The notes below the pieces were generated by a model. That model saw only the letters and a list, made by a program, of their open reading frames with translations. It had not been told where the DNA came from and ran no database searches. The translations under genes were made by a program, and so were the position numbers. A stretch of 64,000 nucleotides of DNA from Sipunculus nudus (Eukaryota; Annelida; Sipuncula; Golfingiida; Sipunculidae). The stretch spans positions 38,916,862 to 38,980,861 of the forward strand of contig CM049307.1 of assembly GCA_026874595.1 (NCBI GenBank), in the 5' to 3' direction. This document shows, in pieces, positions 39,101-54,100 of the stretch. Within the stretch, counting starts at the first letter, position 1; every line of letters begins with the position of its first letter.

Positions 39101-42100
39101 CAAGCAGACAGCATTTCACGTGGAACTTAAAGGGGAGGGGGGGGGAAAGGAGAAGGGAGGGGAGAACCTGTTGTATGTTTAAAAGGGACCTGTGGGTCAC
39201 AGCTTTCAGCTGACATTGATCATGAGAATATTTGTGTAAAATCATAGCTGTTGTGTTGACTGCATTCTTCTGTCTTTTATGGACTACATGAAAGATGCAG
39301 GTCTCTCCTGATTAAATATTTGATACAGTATCAGTATTTCAACTCTGTGACTGTAATATGCATGCCATAATACCCACTAGGAACACACGAAACCCTGTAA
39401 ATTATAGTATGGAAGAAAGTGGAGATGAGCTGAAGTATAAAATACGCATTAAATTTAATCATTTTTCAAATTTCAAATCAGAATAAACTTGATAAGCATG
39501 CTAAGTCTATCAGGTATATATTGTACTGTGTAATACAATGAAATTGTGGAATGAAACCAATAAATTATGCCATAGCTTTAATCAACATATGTAAATTAAA
39601 AGAGACAACTGGAGAGATTTGTGAACAGTTATAAACTGGGGGTAAGTTTGGTTGATGTTTTTAAATTAAATTAATAACTTATATAATTAACATTGCATAT
39701 ATTTGGATTTAAACTAAACTAGTTGGTGAAAGACCAGCCAGCTGGATGAAGGACAAAGTGTGATCACTACAGCTCAGATGACACACAGTAAGCGGAGCTG
39801 ATAAAGGTGGTTTTGATATGAGGCCATCAAGAACAGACGGCTGATCAGACAACAGACAAAGGGCCATCACCATAGCTGAGATGACTGACAGTCAGCTTAG
39901 CTAATATCTGTACAACATATAGCTGACCATATCAACAATATAATATCAACAATATTAAATTTGTAAATATAAAATATATAACAACAAAATGCAAGAAAAC
40001 AGCTAAACGGAAGCAGTTGTAACTATGAATTTGCACCTGGGTGGTCCCTGCTACCTGGGTTCTTGCCTGTGAATATACATATGTTAATTAACATGACTGA
40101 CAGATTGTCCTGCCCACTGATGATTGAACATGTCTGTGTTTAGCACCTTTATGGCATTTAATGTGACCACTACTTTGTGCTCACCAGTATATTTGAGCAT
40201 TGTTTAAATTATCAACTCCTTTGAGACAGTTGAAAGGGAGATAATAACAGTGCTGCATATGAAACGCGCCCATTAATTTCAACTACTTAAGGTTCTGTGA
40301 ACACCTGTAATTCTATACCATACAGATCATATATGCAGAACACCTTCGCTTATATATATCCCAACAACACCAAGTATTTACTTTTTTAAAAGGATTGGCA
40401 CATGGTCTGTTACTGGCACTGTCTAGTATATGAATTGAATGAGGATAACAGTATACATATGATAAGTATGGCAGCCTTTTTTCATGTTTCATGGATTTCA
40501 TGTTTTATATGCACAGGGTTAGGAATATACTGTATATTCTCAAGAAATTCAGAATCTTGAATTGATTCAGGAACAGTATTTTCTTAAATAAATAATTATT
40601 TTTCTTTACTTCAAAGATTCGAAACTGAAAACTTTCAACAGCTGGAGTGAAAATATATGATTATCACTGACTGTTACATTGCCAATTCGCTGGAAGTATC
40701 TGGCCTTGGACTGCACTGAATGTAAAAAACTTTGGATTTGTAATTCATGCTAATCATCACTGAGAGAGAGCAGTAGGCCATAATAACACGGGGTACCAGC
40801 AGGAGTTACGGTTACACATACTCTCAGGGACACCGGTGTGATTGCTAAAATGTTTTAGCAATATTTTCCGGCTGCTTTCTGCTGTGAAAAATACGGTACT
40901 GACTTCATGCCTAGATTGCTGAGGTGAACAGACCAGGCGCACAGCAGGTTTGGAGTATGCTAGAAGACAACTGGTGGCACTGGACATGAAGAATAAAATA
41001 AGTGTGACCTTTACACAACATGCATTATTTATCCCACTTTGCACTTCTACACAATCATAGTGGATGTGGACGCTAACTGTTGGCACTGAATAGAGGTTGT
41101 GCAAGGCAGGCTGGGAAGCATGCTAAATATCAACAGGTAGCGCCTTCAATGAATATTTACATGTCCTAAAGGCCTAATGTGAACCTGTGCAAAGTGATAA
41201 ACATCAAGTATTATGCTTCCACGCTGGACCATTACTTTCCAAGTAAACGTGACATGTATATGTAAAATGCAAGTACTAAATATTTTAAACTTGACTATAG
41301 GCACCAATTACTCAAACGTCACTCCAACAAAAAAACTGGCATGGATGTAAACAACACAAAATGATTACAGGTGGCACCACCAGTCTTTTGTATGAGTAAG
41401 CCATCGAAGATGTATAGCCATGCTAAATTTCAAGCAGATACTTCAAACCACTCATAGGCTATATGCACAGATGCATGAAACCCAAAAACAATTTTAGGTG
41501 GCACCACAAGTCTTGTATACAACAAAACTATCCAAGATGTATGGACATGCATAATTTTAGGCTGATATGTCAAATCACTCCTGAGAAATAAGCCGGAGCA
41601 TACACTGTGCAAAAAACTAGTGTATGTGGCTCAACCAGTCTAGCCTATGATGAAGCTATCAGAGATGTACACATATGCCCAATTTCAGGCTGATATATCA
41701 AATCCCTCCTGAGAAATAGGCATGGACATACACTGTGCAAAAATCATTCTAGGTGGCAACACCAATCTTGTGTAAGAGAAAGCTTCATGTATGAACAGAT
41801 GAAAATTTCAGGCAGATACATCAAACTTTTCTGGAGTCAGGTACACTTGGCTGACCAAGCTCAGCTTAGGCAGGCAGTTGCCCCAAGTAAAGCTAAGCTT
41901 ATTGCTAGCTGCAGCTACTGCACTTAGTGACATCTTGATCTGCCCCAGGATGCTGCCCACTGAGTGAACTCTTGACCTGTGCCGGACTGCACTGAGTGAA
42001 CTCTTGACCAGTTGCAAAATCTGATACAGTTGGCAGTCTGCCTAAGCTATAAATAGTACCAGACAGAAACTTGGTCTGTTGCCAAATCTGAAATAGTTGG

Positions 42101-45100
42101 CAGTCTGCCAAGCTATTTATAGATACAGACAAGATTTTTGCATGTTGCCAAATCTGTTTAAGTCCTTTCATTGTTAAAGGTCCAATGATTCTCATCTGTC
42201 AACAATTATTTAAGTAGACTTGAACAAAAAGACCACCTTAGAATCATATTGTGCTGTGTTGCAGAAGATGAAACAACAGTTTTGCAGGATAAGCTTTGCA
42301 GCCCTCTATTTGAAATAGGCTTGCTAATGGCCACAAGACCAACTTCAGCTTTCTATGATTCTACCAAAAATAAATGTACCCAATCTATTTTTATACAATT
42401 GAAAGAACCTATTCTAGGATAATTCTTGAGAAAAATTAAACCATTCAGCTTGACAGTTTCATTATAAAATATTTTAAAGCTGAAAGAGGCTAAAAATTAT
42501 GATGTTTTTGCCCATAAAAAACAGGTGTAGGTGGCACCACAAAAAATCAATATCAAATATTAGTCATGTGACAAACATTTGCACAAGACTTGGTGATGCT
42601 AGCTCTTGTTGTTTCTGTAACTGTAATGTTAGTATGCTTACCTGGCCAAATGACTAAGTTCAAATTCCTGTAACTCGGCCAAAATTCACCGAACCCCAAC
42701 CAAACTTGAGAGAGCTTGTCTCTAGGATCATTTCTGTGAAATATTGCACAATTTAGATGAATGGTTTCAAAGAAGATTTTCCAAGGTTTTTAAGCTTTTT
42801 TCTCGTAAAATGTAAGTTGATGCAGTACACACCACAAAAATCTCAATCCCACTAAATTTGATACATGACCAATTTTTGCATATGATTTGGGGATGCTAGC
42901 TCCTGAAATTCCTTAGAAATTATGGGGTAATGTAATGATGACTGATGACCCCCATACACAACTAAGGTTGATGCAGGTGGCACCACAAAAAAATCAGTTT
43001 CATATATGAGTCATGTGACAAACATTTGCACAAGACTTGATGATGCTGGCTTCTGTTGTTTCTGGGATTGTAGTGTTAGTATGCTTACTTGGCCAAATGA
43101 CTAAGTTTAGCTCCCTTGTAACTCTGCCAAAAATCAACAAACTGGAACCATTTGAATAAACTTGGGAATGATTGTTCCTGGGATTATTTATGTGAAATAT
43201 TGAACAATTTGGATGGACAGTTTCAGAGAATAAGATTTTTAAAGTTTTTTTTTAGCTTTTTCCCTATAAGATCTAAGTAAATACAGATAGCAAAAAAAAG
43301 AAAAAGAAAAATCCGATAATTTTTTTTATGACCAATTTTTTGCATAAAATTTGGTGATGCTAGCTCCTGCCATTTTTGAGATAGTATTGAACTATGGGTT
43401 AATGTACAGACGACGGATGCTAGACAAGGGACGACGCCACACAATCACATAAGCTCACAGGTTCCCTAAACCAGGTTGATGTGCTGTATTTACAGGCTAA
43501 AATTGTTAACTCATACACCTGAATGCATGAACCAAGTTCATCTTGTATTAAATAATTTAGGTAGCACTATCAGCATACTAAGGTTCACAGACCTGTTATT
43601 CACAAATACATGACAAAGTAGACAAAAATGATGACACAAAGAGGTAGATATTCTTAACTTCTGTTATTAACGCTCACTCATGAATCTGGTAAGTGGATTG
43701 TCTAAGCATAAAAAAAAAATTTACTGATTTTTTATTGTTTTATTTCGAAATCCAGAGCTAGTAATTATTTATTTTTTTTCGAATTAAGAATGTATGGTAA
43801 GTCATAACCTGTCTTTAAGACATTAGAGCAAATCTTTGAGGTTTCTTTAAGATCTCATCTTTATGCCACTTAGAAACTGGTACCTTCAGCTACAAAGCCT
43901 AATGCCTTATGCCTAATGCAAAATTGAATTGGTACTTGAACAACATTTAGTATCTGAATAACATATATCCCTTTCACGTGACAAATGCAAAACAATTTTA
44001 AACTTTTTGAATGTGAACTGAATGTTCACGTGGCAGTAAAAAGTGTTCTTGAACTGTTTTGGCCAAAACTTTGTGAAACAAACTCATGAGGTGGTTTCAA
44101 ACCATTTCCAATGCGAATCAAATTATCTGTACACTAGTGCTGGGTGAATGGTCAATTTGCATTCAAAACAGTTTAAACCTAGTTCTGGAGCAGCAACTGG
44201 GTCACAGCACAAGCGAAAAAGTTGTATTAGTATGTTGTTATATTGTTTCACATATGAAATGTACATCTCATGCATAGGGGCTAGATGCTCAAGGGAACGC
44301 ACAATATGTTTTGAAACCAATTTGATGAGTCTGCAATGCCAAAAACAATTTAATAACAGTTTTGAGTGTAAAAGGGGTAATAAAGTAGGTATACAAACAA
44401 GGGTGAGTATTAGAACAACACTGAGCAGAAATATGAATGATAATGCTGGTCAATACTTTGTTAACTCACCTTAAACAAGAGGCATCCCAGGTTGATCTCA
44501 GTGTCAGGATCTTCAGATGGGCACTGCTCCACCAGGCTCTGTAAGATACATATTACATATACAGTGGAACCCCGCCTTGCGATCACCCCGCAATTGCAAA
44601 CACCCCCACACAAATACGACCACAGTAAGCGCTGTTTGTTTTGACCTCATACCATGAATCCCTTCACCAGAGGGGAACACTGTATTTTGGTCCAATCAGA
44701 TGAGACCCTGAGCTGGAAGACAAAACCTCATTGTGCAAACAGTTTACCAGCCAAGTGAGAAATACATGGAGCTAATGTTGTTCATTTTATTTGGGTTAGA
44801 GCTCAACTGTTTGAACAGGTCACAGGCTCAGAGAGAATGGCCCCACACATGGATTGTACAGGACCTTGGGCACATAGGATGCCCAGCTGGTGAGCTGTAA
44901 TTCAAACGAAATGTAACAACATAGGCTCCGTGCACACCTCGCTGGCTGGTTTCAGTTTTGCAGACAACAGATACATGGCTACACTATTACAGACGTAATG
45001 TCATAAACGAATTGGTCGATGATGCTAGAACGCAGAGGGAGCATTTAAATTTTGACTGTTCTTTACTAAGTGTAACCATAAAACTGCCATCAAGCAGCCC

Positions 45101-48100
45101 TTGAAGCGCAGCTATGGGCGGAGCTAGGATACCTGTCAAATGTTTGTTAATTGACATCTGGTTGGCTGCTTGTCACATCATACGGAAGTTTTTCAGCAGA
45201 CTAATCGCCACCTGGTGTCTAAGTGTATCATAAAAGGTCAAACCAGGCAGCGGGAAAATCAGCTGCTTCTTTAGAAGCACAAGATTTCCACTGCCTCGGG
45301 AGCGTATTAATGGTATACCAATGGAGACTTTATGCTGTGGACTGGAGATCCAGGGTTAAAATCCACTTACATTCTTGGATGTCTAATGATTTCAATAATT
45401 AAATATAACACCAGGGCAAGTCCAATAGATGAATTTGGACACTATGCATTGTTTACTTGGTTGCAGTACCCTCCCCTAGACATTAAGCATTTTAATTTAA
45501 AAGCTTGCCATTGACCATACTGAAAATTTTATCACAAGACATAAGATGGAGGGATATCTAATGTTAATTAGTTATCTTTATACAGACTGACACAGATACA
45601 GACAAATTTTATCAAACAGACCCTGGGATAAAAAGAAAACAAGAGCACTACAAACGTTGTGTATCTGGTGACCTCTGACCTAATTAAATATGCGTGAATT
45701 GTGATGAGGATGTATATCAGGTGAGAAAGTCTACTGGGAAATATGTCTGAGTTTTATCAAAATCCTTCATGAAAATCCATAGAATTTTTTGGTAGGTCAC
45801 CAAGGTGCCACCAAAGTGCAGTGACCTCTGATGTCATTAAATATGCATGGATTTTTCTGAAAAGCGAACTCAGGCTAGATATTTTACTGTTAAACATTTC
45901 TGATGAGTTTTATCAAAATCCTTCATATCCTTCATAAGTTATCAGGCAACATCACAAAGTAGCCTAGTGACCTGTGACCTTATTGAGTATGCGTGGATGT
46001 TGCACATAACTGAACTCTGGGGAGATAATCTGTTGGAAAGCAGTCATGGTGAGTTAATCGTGAAAATCCATCAAAGCCCCGGTAAGTTATAGCGGCGACA
46101 CTAAATATTAACGGACAGACGGAAGGAAAGTGGGTATACTATAATACCTTCTATGAAGTACTTTAAATTTTTTTATAATCACTGGGCTATTTACAAGAGC
46201 ACAGCAAACATTTCATTTTGGTTGAAAATATGTATATTTTGTTTACTGACACAAAATCAATTTCATTGACAGACAAAATTAGCATTCATGAATTTTCTTT
46301 TCATTAATATTGCATATGCTGATCCTCTTAATCTCTTTTCATGCATCTGTTGACTTAAATTTCCATCCCTGAGATAAGCTGATTACATACAACCTTGTAC
46401 TGTCATGATGACATTTTACTACATTTTAAAAGTTCATAGTCTTAGAGGTTACAGTCTGTATAGCTATAAATATAAATGGAAGTTGAAATATCATATACAA
46501 TAAATTAAGATTGATTTCTAATTCTATCCTCACCTGTGCTCCGGGTAGGTCTTCCTCACCATACTTAATAGCAGCCTGGAGCTTGATTATCTGCAGAGAA
46601 CATATATAGGTACATTATTTAGCAGACCAACGCATGTCACCTGACTATTGTAGTGACATGAACCATTATTTATTCTGGTATTCAGTTTCTGGAACTGTGT
46701 CATTAGGATAAACTGTATGGATATTACAAGCATTTTATTGGGTTGTATGCAGTATGAAACTATATCAGACAGTTAAATATCAGAATTCATTTAATGCAAG
46801 TGATAATAAAAATACTAGGCACTGATATAGATAACATACTGTACCAATCTTTCCATTAATGAAAAAAGTTCATCCTCAGAAGGAACAAATGAAAAGTGAA
46901 GCAACAGTGTTCCAGAATAGTTCACAAGTTTGAATCACAGAGTTCTCAGAAGTCTTTGAGGAATTTAATGTCAGCAGTTTTTGCTCAATATATTTTGGCT
47001 GATGCATGGGAACTGATGTAATTCTTTGAACTCTTCATATCAGTTATTAATTTTACTCAATAGATGTTAAGTTTTGATTAAACCTAGAAATAGAAACATA
47101 TGTATACTGATCAAAGCAGTACCATGATTCCACTTGGGAAATTAATGTAAAAATTAGATCAATTAAATGGAAAATAAAAAGCTGTTTTCAAAACAATTGG
47201 AATGCCAAAGGTGTTAACAGATGCCCTGATAAGTTCAAATACAAAATGAACCAGTTGATGCTTTAGATGATGATCACATAACAGATGAGGTAAGGCCAAC
47301 TGGTTCAATCACTTGACCATTACCGAGTGGCCCTAAGCTCAACATATCCAAAATACATGGTGATCTGATTCACTTTAGAGAAGGTTTGGTTTCTCAGGCA
47401 ATACATACAGCAAGTTTGACCCCCCCCCCCCCTTAAAAATTTTCATTATGATTTTATTATCAAGGTATTAAAAAAATTTGTATAATATTTTGTATGCCAT
47501 GCTTTCACTAGTCTAGCAAAACAATTCTGTGATCATCATGTTTTTTCCTGATCATATGTAAATTTTATCTGAAAAAAAAAATTATTTAATTTTCATTAAA
47601 AAACTCAGTAAGAGCTGCCTACCTTGGACTGGTAGCCAGGACTTTCTATCTGACACGACACCTTCATGGCTTCATCAAACAGGCAGGCCCTGTACAGGGA
47701 CTGAGCGTAGTACATCCTGTATTCCTCTACCTCGGGGTGTAACAAAGACAGCTGCTCGTAACAGTCAGAAGCATTCACAAAGTCCTGCATCTGATAGTAG
47801 CAGTATCCTAACAGAGACAGAGCTGCCCGGGACTGAAAAACAATATAATGAATATGTTATAGAAAAAATTTAATTTATTTAATATAACTGTCAATACACG
47901 GACACTTGCTCTGGACCAAGCTTTATGCCTCCAACAAAAATGGTTACAGAATATCTATACAGTAAAACCTGTGAAAAAAGACCACCTGTGGTACTGGCCA
48001 AATGTGGTCTTAATTCACAAGTGGTCGCATTAGACAGGCCAGTCATACCCAATGTGGATGCTTTTGGTTCACTCAAGAGTGGTCCTAATAGACAGGTAGT

Positions 48101-51100
48101 CTTTTAGACAGGTTCCAGTGTATTTATAATGTGATATTACTTATCTGAAAAAGCATGGGCCATATGAACCTTGAAGCAAGCATCTGCTTACAAGTAAATC
48201 TGTATTTTTTTCAAGACTTAAAGGCTTTTCATGGCTGACCTTTCTGCATGTTGCCATTGATCCAATCTAAGTTTCAATATGAAAATGAATGACAGGGACT
48301 AATGTTATAGTACAGGCCATAGTGGAGAAACAATGATCATCTATAACACAATAAAATTACAATATTAGGAATTCCAAAATATATATAGATTCACATGTGA
48401 AATACTGATCTTAATTGTTTTTGCAGCTAAAATAAGTTGCCTGATCAGCCAAGACATAAAAGCCTGTAGTATGTTTCTTTTTCTTTTATATTTATGACAT
48501 AAATCACAATCTGCAACCTGCCCATGGTATTATTAGAAAGTAAACATTCCTATAGTACATCAGCCAGAGGGTTCATCGGTACCAAACAGGTGACAATTGC
48601 TATCAATGATTTTTTTAAATAAACAAGTGACCCAGGGGTCATGACGCTCAGCTGACCAGGAAGACATTGACAAAAGTAATTTTATCATCTGAATGTCAAA
48701 TTTGAATGAAATACTTTTTCCAAACTTGACCTTTTGTATAAAATCATCCAATATTCATTGGGGTACTATGGAGCTCTGTAGCATGAAGGATATGGGTAAC
48801 AGACACCTATTTTCAAGGTTTACAAGATGACTTTTCAGGGGTCTCCCAGCATGTCAAAAAATAAAATTCTAGGTCCAGTTATTATGATTTGTGCCCTGTT
48901 AACAAATCCAAATGTTTATTCTGGGGGGTATTTCAAAGCCGCATAGGATGAAGGATATGGGTAACAGAGATGTAATTTCAGGTGCACAAGGAGACTTTTC
49001 AGGGGCCTCCCAGCATATCAAGAAAGGAGATTCTAGGTCAAGTCTATAATTTGTGCTCTGTTAACAGATGACCAAATCTTTATTCTTGGGAGTACTTCGG
49101 AGCCCCAGAGCATGAAGGATATGGGTAACAGGGACCTTATTTCAGGTTTCCATGTAGACCTTTTATGGGCTTCCCTGGAGGTGAGGACAGAAGATTCTAG
49201 GTCCAGACATTATGATTTGTGCCCTGTTAATATATGACTTAATCTTTATTCTGGGGGGTACTTCAGAGCCCCATGGCTCACAGAATATGGGTAACAGGGA
49301 CCTTATTTCGGGTTTCCATGTAGACCTTTTATGGGCTTCCCTGGAGGTGAGGACAGAAGATTCTAGGTCCAGTCATAATGATTTGTGCCCTGTTTACAGA
49401 TGACCAAATGTTTAAAGATCACAAAAGTAGAGAAAAAAAATCGTAAAAAATAAAAAAAATATAGGTGGCGCCACCAATCTCCGGAAATTGATGAAACACT
49501 CCATGATCAATATCCATGCAAAGAATCATGGTGATTAATGCATTAGTTGTTCAGATACTTGAGCTTTTGTATTAAATTTTGCATTATTCTGGGGGGTACT
49601 TCAGAACCCCATAGCTCGAAGAATATAGGTCACAGTGACCTAATTTCAGGTTTAAAAGGAGAATTTCCATAGACCTCCCAGGATTTCATGTAAGAAGATT
49701 CCCGGTCTAGCGGTTACGATTTGTGCCCTGTTAACAGACAGACGCCTGGATGGCAGGACGGACGACAGACAAAAGGTGATCCCTACAGCTCAGATGACTT
49801 TCAGTCAGCTGAGCTAAAAATTGAAAAAATACAGGTGGCGCCACCAGAATGCAGAAACTGATGAAACATATCCTGATCAATATCCATGCAAAGAATCATG
49901 GTGATCAATATAATAATTGTTCAGATACTTGAGCTTTTGTATCAAATTTTCCATTATTCTCGGGGGTACTTCGGAGCCCCATAGCTCAGAGGTTATGGGT
50001 AACAGAGACCTAATTTCATGTTTTTAAGGAAACTTTTCATGGGCCTCTCAGCATGTCAAGAGAGAAGATTCTAGGTCCAGTTGTTACGATTTGTGCCATG
50101 TTAACAGATGACCGCAGCTAATGAGGTCTCAAAAATAGAGAAAAAAATTCGTAAAAATAAAAAAAAAATACAGGTGGCGCCACCATACTGCAGAAACTGA
50201 TGACACATTCCATGATCAATATCCATGCAAAGAATCATGGTGATCACTGCAATAGTTGTTTAGATACTTGAGCTTTTGTATCAAATTGTCCATTATTCTG
50301 AGGGATACTTCAGATGACTTACAGTCAGCTGAGCTAAAAACACTTAATGGTCAATATCCATGCAAAGAATCATGATGATCTCCGTATTAGTTGTTCAGAT
50401 ACTTCAGCTTTTGTATCAAATTGTCCATTATTCTGAGGGATACTTCAGAGACCTATAGCTTGAAGGATATGGGTAACAGAGACCTAATTTCAAGTTTTCA
50501 CAGGCACTCTTCATGGGCCTCCTTGCATGACAAGAATGAAGTTTCTAGGTCCAGTTGTTGCAATTTGTACCCTCTTGATAGATAACATAGGTGGCGCCAC
50601 CAGTCTGCAGGAACTGATGGAAAATCTCATAATCAATATGTATGCCAAAAATCATAACCATCAGTGATGTAGTTATTGAGATATTGAAGTTTTTGTATGA
50701 AATTTTTGACTACTCTGGGGGGGTACTTTGGGGCCCCATAGCTCAAAGGATATGGGTAACAGAGACCTAATTTCTGATTTCCATGGAGACTTTTCATAGG
50801 TCTTCTAGTGTGTTGAGAATGAAGATTCTAGGTCCAGTCGTTACTATTTGTGCCATGCTAACAGATGACAGCATCCTTAAAGGTCTCAAAAATAGAGGAA
50901 AAAATCGTAAAAAATTGAACTATACAGGTGGCGCCACCAGTCTGCAGGAACAGATGACACATCTCATGATCAATAGTTATGCCACAAATCATGACCATCA
51001 TTCAAGTAGTTAATGAGATATTGAAGTTTTTGTATGAAATTTTTTTACTTTTCTTGGGGGTACTTTAGGGCTCCATAGCTCGAAGAATATGGGTAACAGA

Positions 51101-54100
51101 GACCTAATTTTGGTTTCCATGGAGACTTTTCATAGGTCTCTGTGTGTCGAGAATGAAGATTCTAGGTCCAGTCGTTATGATTTGTGCCACGTTAACAGAT
51201 GACAGCATCCTTACAGGTCTCAAAAATAGAGGAAAAAATCGAAAAAAATCAAACAATACAGGTGGCGCCACAAGTCTGCAGGAACTGATGGAACATTTCA
51301 TAATCAATATGTATGCCAAAAATCATTACCATCAGTGATGTAGTTATTGAGATATTGAAGTTTTTGTATGAAATTTTTGACTACTCGGGGGGGGGGGGGG
51401 GGGTACTTTGGGGCCCCATAGCTCGAAGGATATGGTTAACAGAGACCTAATTTCTGGTTTCCAAGGATATTTTTCATGGACCTCTCAGTGTGTCAAGAAT
51501 GAAGATTCTAGGTCCAGTCGTTACGATTTGTGCCATGCTAACAGATGACAGCATCCTTAAAGGTCTCAAAAATAGAGGAAAAAATCGTAAAAAATCGAAC
51601 AATAAAGGTGGCACCACCAGTCTGCAGGAAGTGATGACACATCTCATGTTCAATAGTTATGCCACAAATCATGACCATCAGTCAAGTAGTTAATGAGATA
51701 TTGAAGTTTTTGTATGAAATTTTGGACTTTTCTGGGGGGTACTTTGGGGCCCCATAGCTCGAAGGATATGGGTAACAGAGACCTAATTTCTGGTTTCCAT
51801 GGAGACTTTTCATAGGTCTCTTAGTGTGTTGAGAATGAAGATTCTAAGTCCAGTCATTACGATTTGTGCCTTGTTAACAGATGTTCACATTTTTAAAGGT
51901 CTCAAAAATAGAGAAAAAAATTCCATAAAATATCGAAAAATACAGGTGGCGCCACCAGTCTTCAGGAACTGATGGAACCTCTCATGATCAATATGTATGC
52001 CAAAAATCATGACCATCAGTCAAGTAGTTAATGAGATATTGAAGTTTTTGTATGAAATTTTGGACTTTTCTGGGGGGTACTTTGGGGCCCCATAGCTCGA
52101 AGGATATGGGTAACAGAGACCTAATTTCTGGTTTCCAAGGAGATTTTTCATGGACCTCCCAGGATGTCAGGTAAGAAGATTCCAGTTCTAGCGGTTACGA
52201 TTTGTGCCTGGTTAACGGACAGACGGACAGACAGACAGACGGACAGACAGACGGACGACGGACAAAGAGTGATCGCTATAGCTCAGATGACTTTCAGTCA
52301 GCTGAGCTAAAAAAATGCCTGATAGCAGTATGAAAGTGGTAGCTATCTGTAAAATATCAGCCTGTTTTGAAATGTACTTGCACCGAAATTGCAATTTGCA
52401 AGACACAGTTATATAAAAATATTATTTAGTTATAACATTTTATGTAATGCCTGTTTTAAAACAAGTTTGATGTCAGTTGATAGTAGACATTTATAGCTTT
52501 CATCTGGTGTGTCTTTCATGCATATAGTTCTACATATTCTAAAGATATGATTACTTTTCTTCACCCTGTATCATAGCAATTTGTATAATTATAGCTTATT
52601 TATTAAAAACACAAGGTGTATTTCTGATAAGATCAACTGTGACCATTTGGTTTTATAAAGTCATTAATAAAGTCTGAAGTCTTTTAGCTGAAAAAAAAAA
52701 CATGTCTGGCACCCAACTACAATTTGTGGATTTGGGCGTGGTCAGAGAAGGGTATTATTCCGTTCTTCAGTTAGCCGGTATATGTCCCATTGCCACCAAC
52801 TGTCTGCAGAAAACATTAATGCCTGGCTGTGTTTTTGAGTACTTTTGTGTCGCATATCCATGCCCTTTTTGAATTCTGATTGGTAAATCCTCCCAATTAT
52901 TCGACGTGGCTGATATCGGGGGCCGATGTATAGACTAAAAGTCGGATGTCGCAAGCCGAATGTCACACATGACATGATTGCAGTCACGGGTACTCTGCTA
53001 GTTGTTTGAATATATGTTTTTTGCATGTCTCCAGTTGAATAAAAAAGGGCGACAAGTCATTTTATGCAGTATATTTTTATTTGTATGTTTATGTTATATT
53101 GGTGCCTAAGTCACTTGTGATATCATACAAACTAGGCCGCCGTATCTGCACTTCTGGCTAAATTCGCTTTCTTACATGAAATATATAAGAGCATTTGGCT
53201 GAGAGAGGACTATGTTGTCTGCTGAAATATTTCAATGTAAATATTCTTACAAAATTAACATATAAAATCAAGGCAAGAGCAGTAAATGTACCTACAACAT
53301 TTTGCTTGGGTGGTACCATAAATAAATGATAGATATTGCAGTTTGCCTTTGTGTCAGGACTAATTGTGAAGCAGAGCTGTAACTTATTCATTCTGAGTTG
53401 CCTATGTTTTATACTGTTAACATTTCTGACAGGAGAGAGATTTCTAAATAAATATTATTTTCTATAACAGAAACCAGATGCTTATTTGAACTGTAGGGCA
53501 AACAGTGTTTTAACGAGAATATAAACCAGTTTGCTATAAAGCCAGTAAGTGCAATAACTCATCCTGTTCCGGTTTTATGTTTTACAAAAGTTCAGTAAAT
53601 GCTAGTGATAAGCCCAAATAAATGAAATCATTTGTTGAAGTTGAACAAATCTAATTAATTTCTAACCTGCTTTGACTCAGGAGTTCAGGGATTATGTTTC
53701 AAACAAGACCCTAGCAGTCCAGTGTCAACCAACTTTACCGGATTGGAAGACATACATGGTTCACCTTGGGCTATGTACTTGCACCAGAGAGTGCCATTAA
53801 GATCATTTTGTTTTAATCTTTAAAATGCAATTTTCACTGAACTGTCAAAACACCATGTGTCCCTGTCATTCCCTAGGTTTGAGGGAGATCATGTCACTGA
53901 CTGTTCTACTGGCCAAACAAATATAATATCAATGGGGTTTATGGTTTTGCCTTAAGAGAATATCATCTCTCGCTTAGTAGGATATAATTGTAACTGTTAG
54001 ATCACAAAATGTAGATACATATTCTAAAACAGTTTTGTTTTCATATTATTTTCTTTTATTTAAACATTTCAGTAGAAACACACATGATCAAAACATGAAA

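Noticed and set aside
40757-41104. A 115-codon minus-strand ORF inside IFT70 intron 5
   Set aside because: Composition and lack of motifs suggest translated intron or repeat.
44148-44474. A + strand ORF of 108 codons next to IFT70 exon 5
   Set aside because: It lies in intron, with no family similarity or splice support.
50783-51693. Several + strand ORFs sharing 'SRMKILGPVV.ICA.LTDDSI'
   Set aside because: They are repeated translations of the pearl-like core units with no protein-family features. The similarity comes from DNA repetition.
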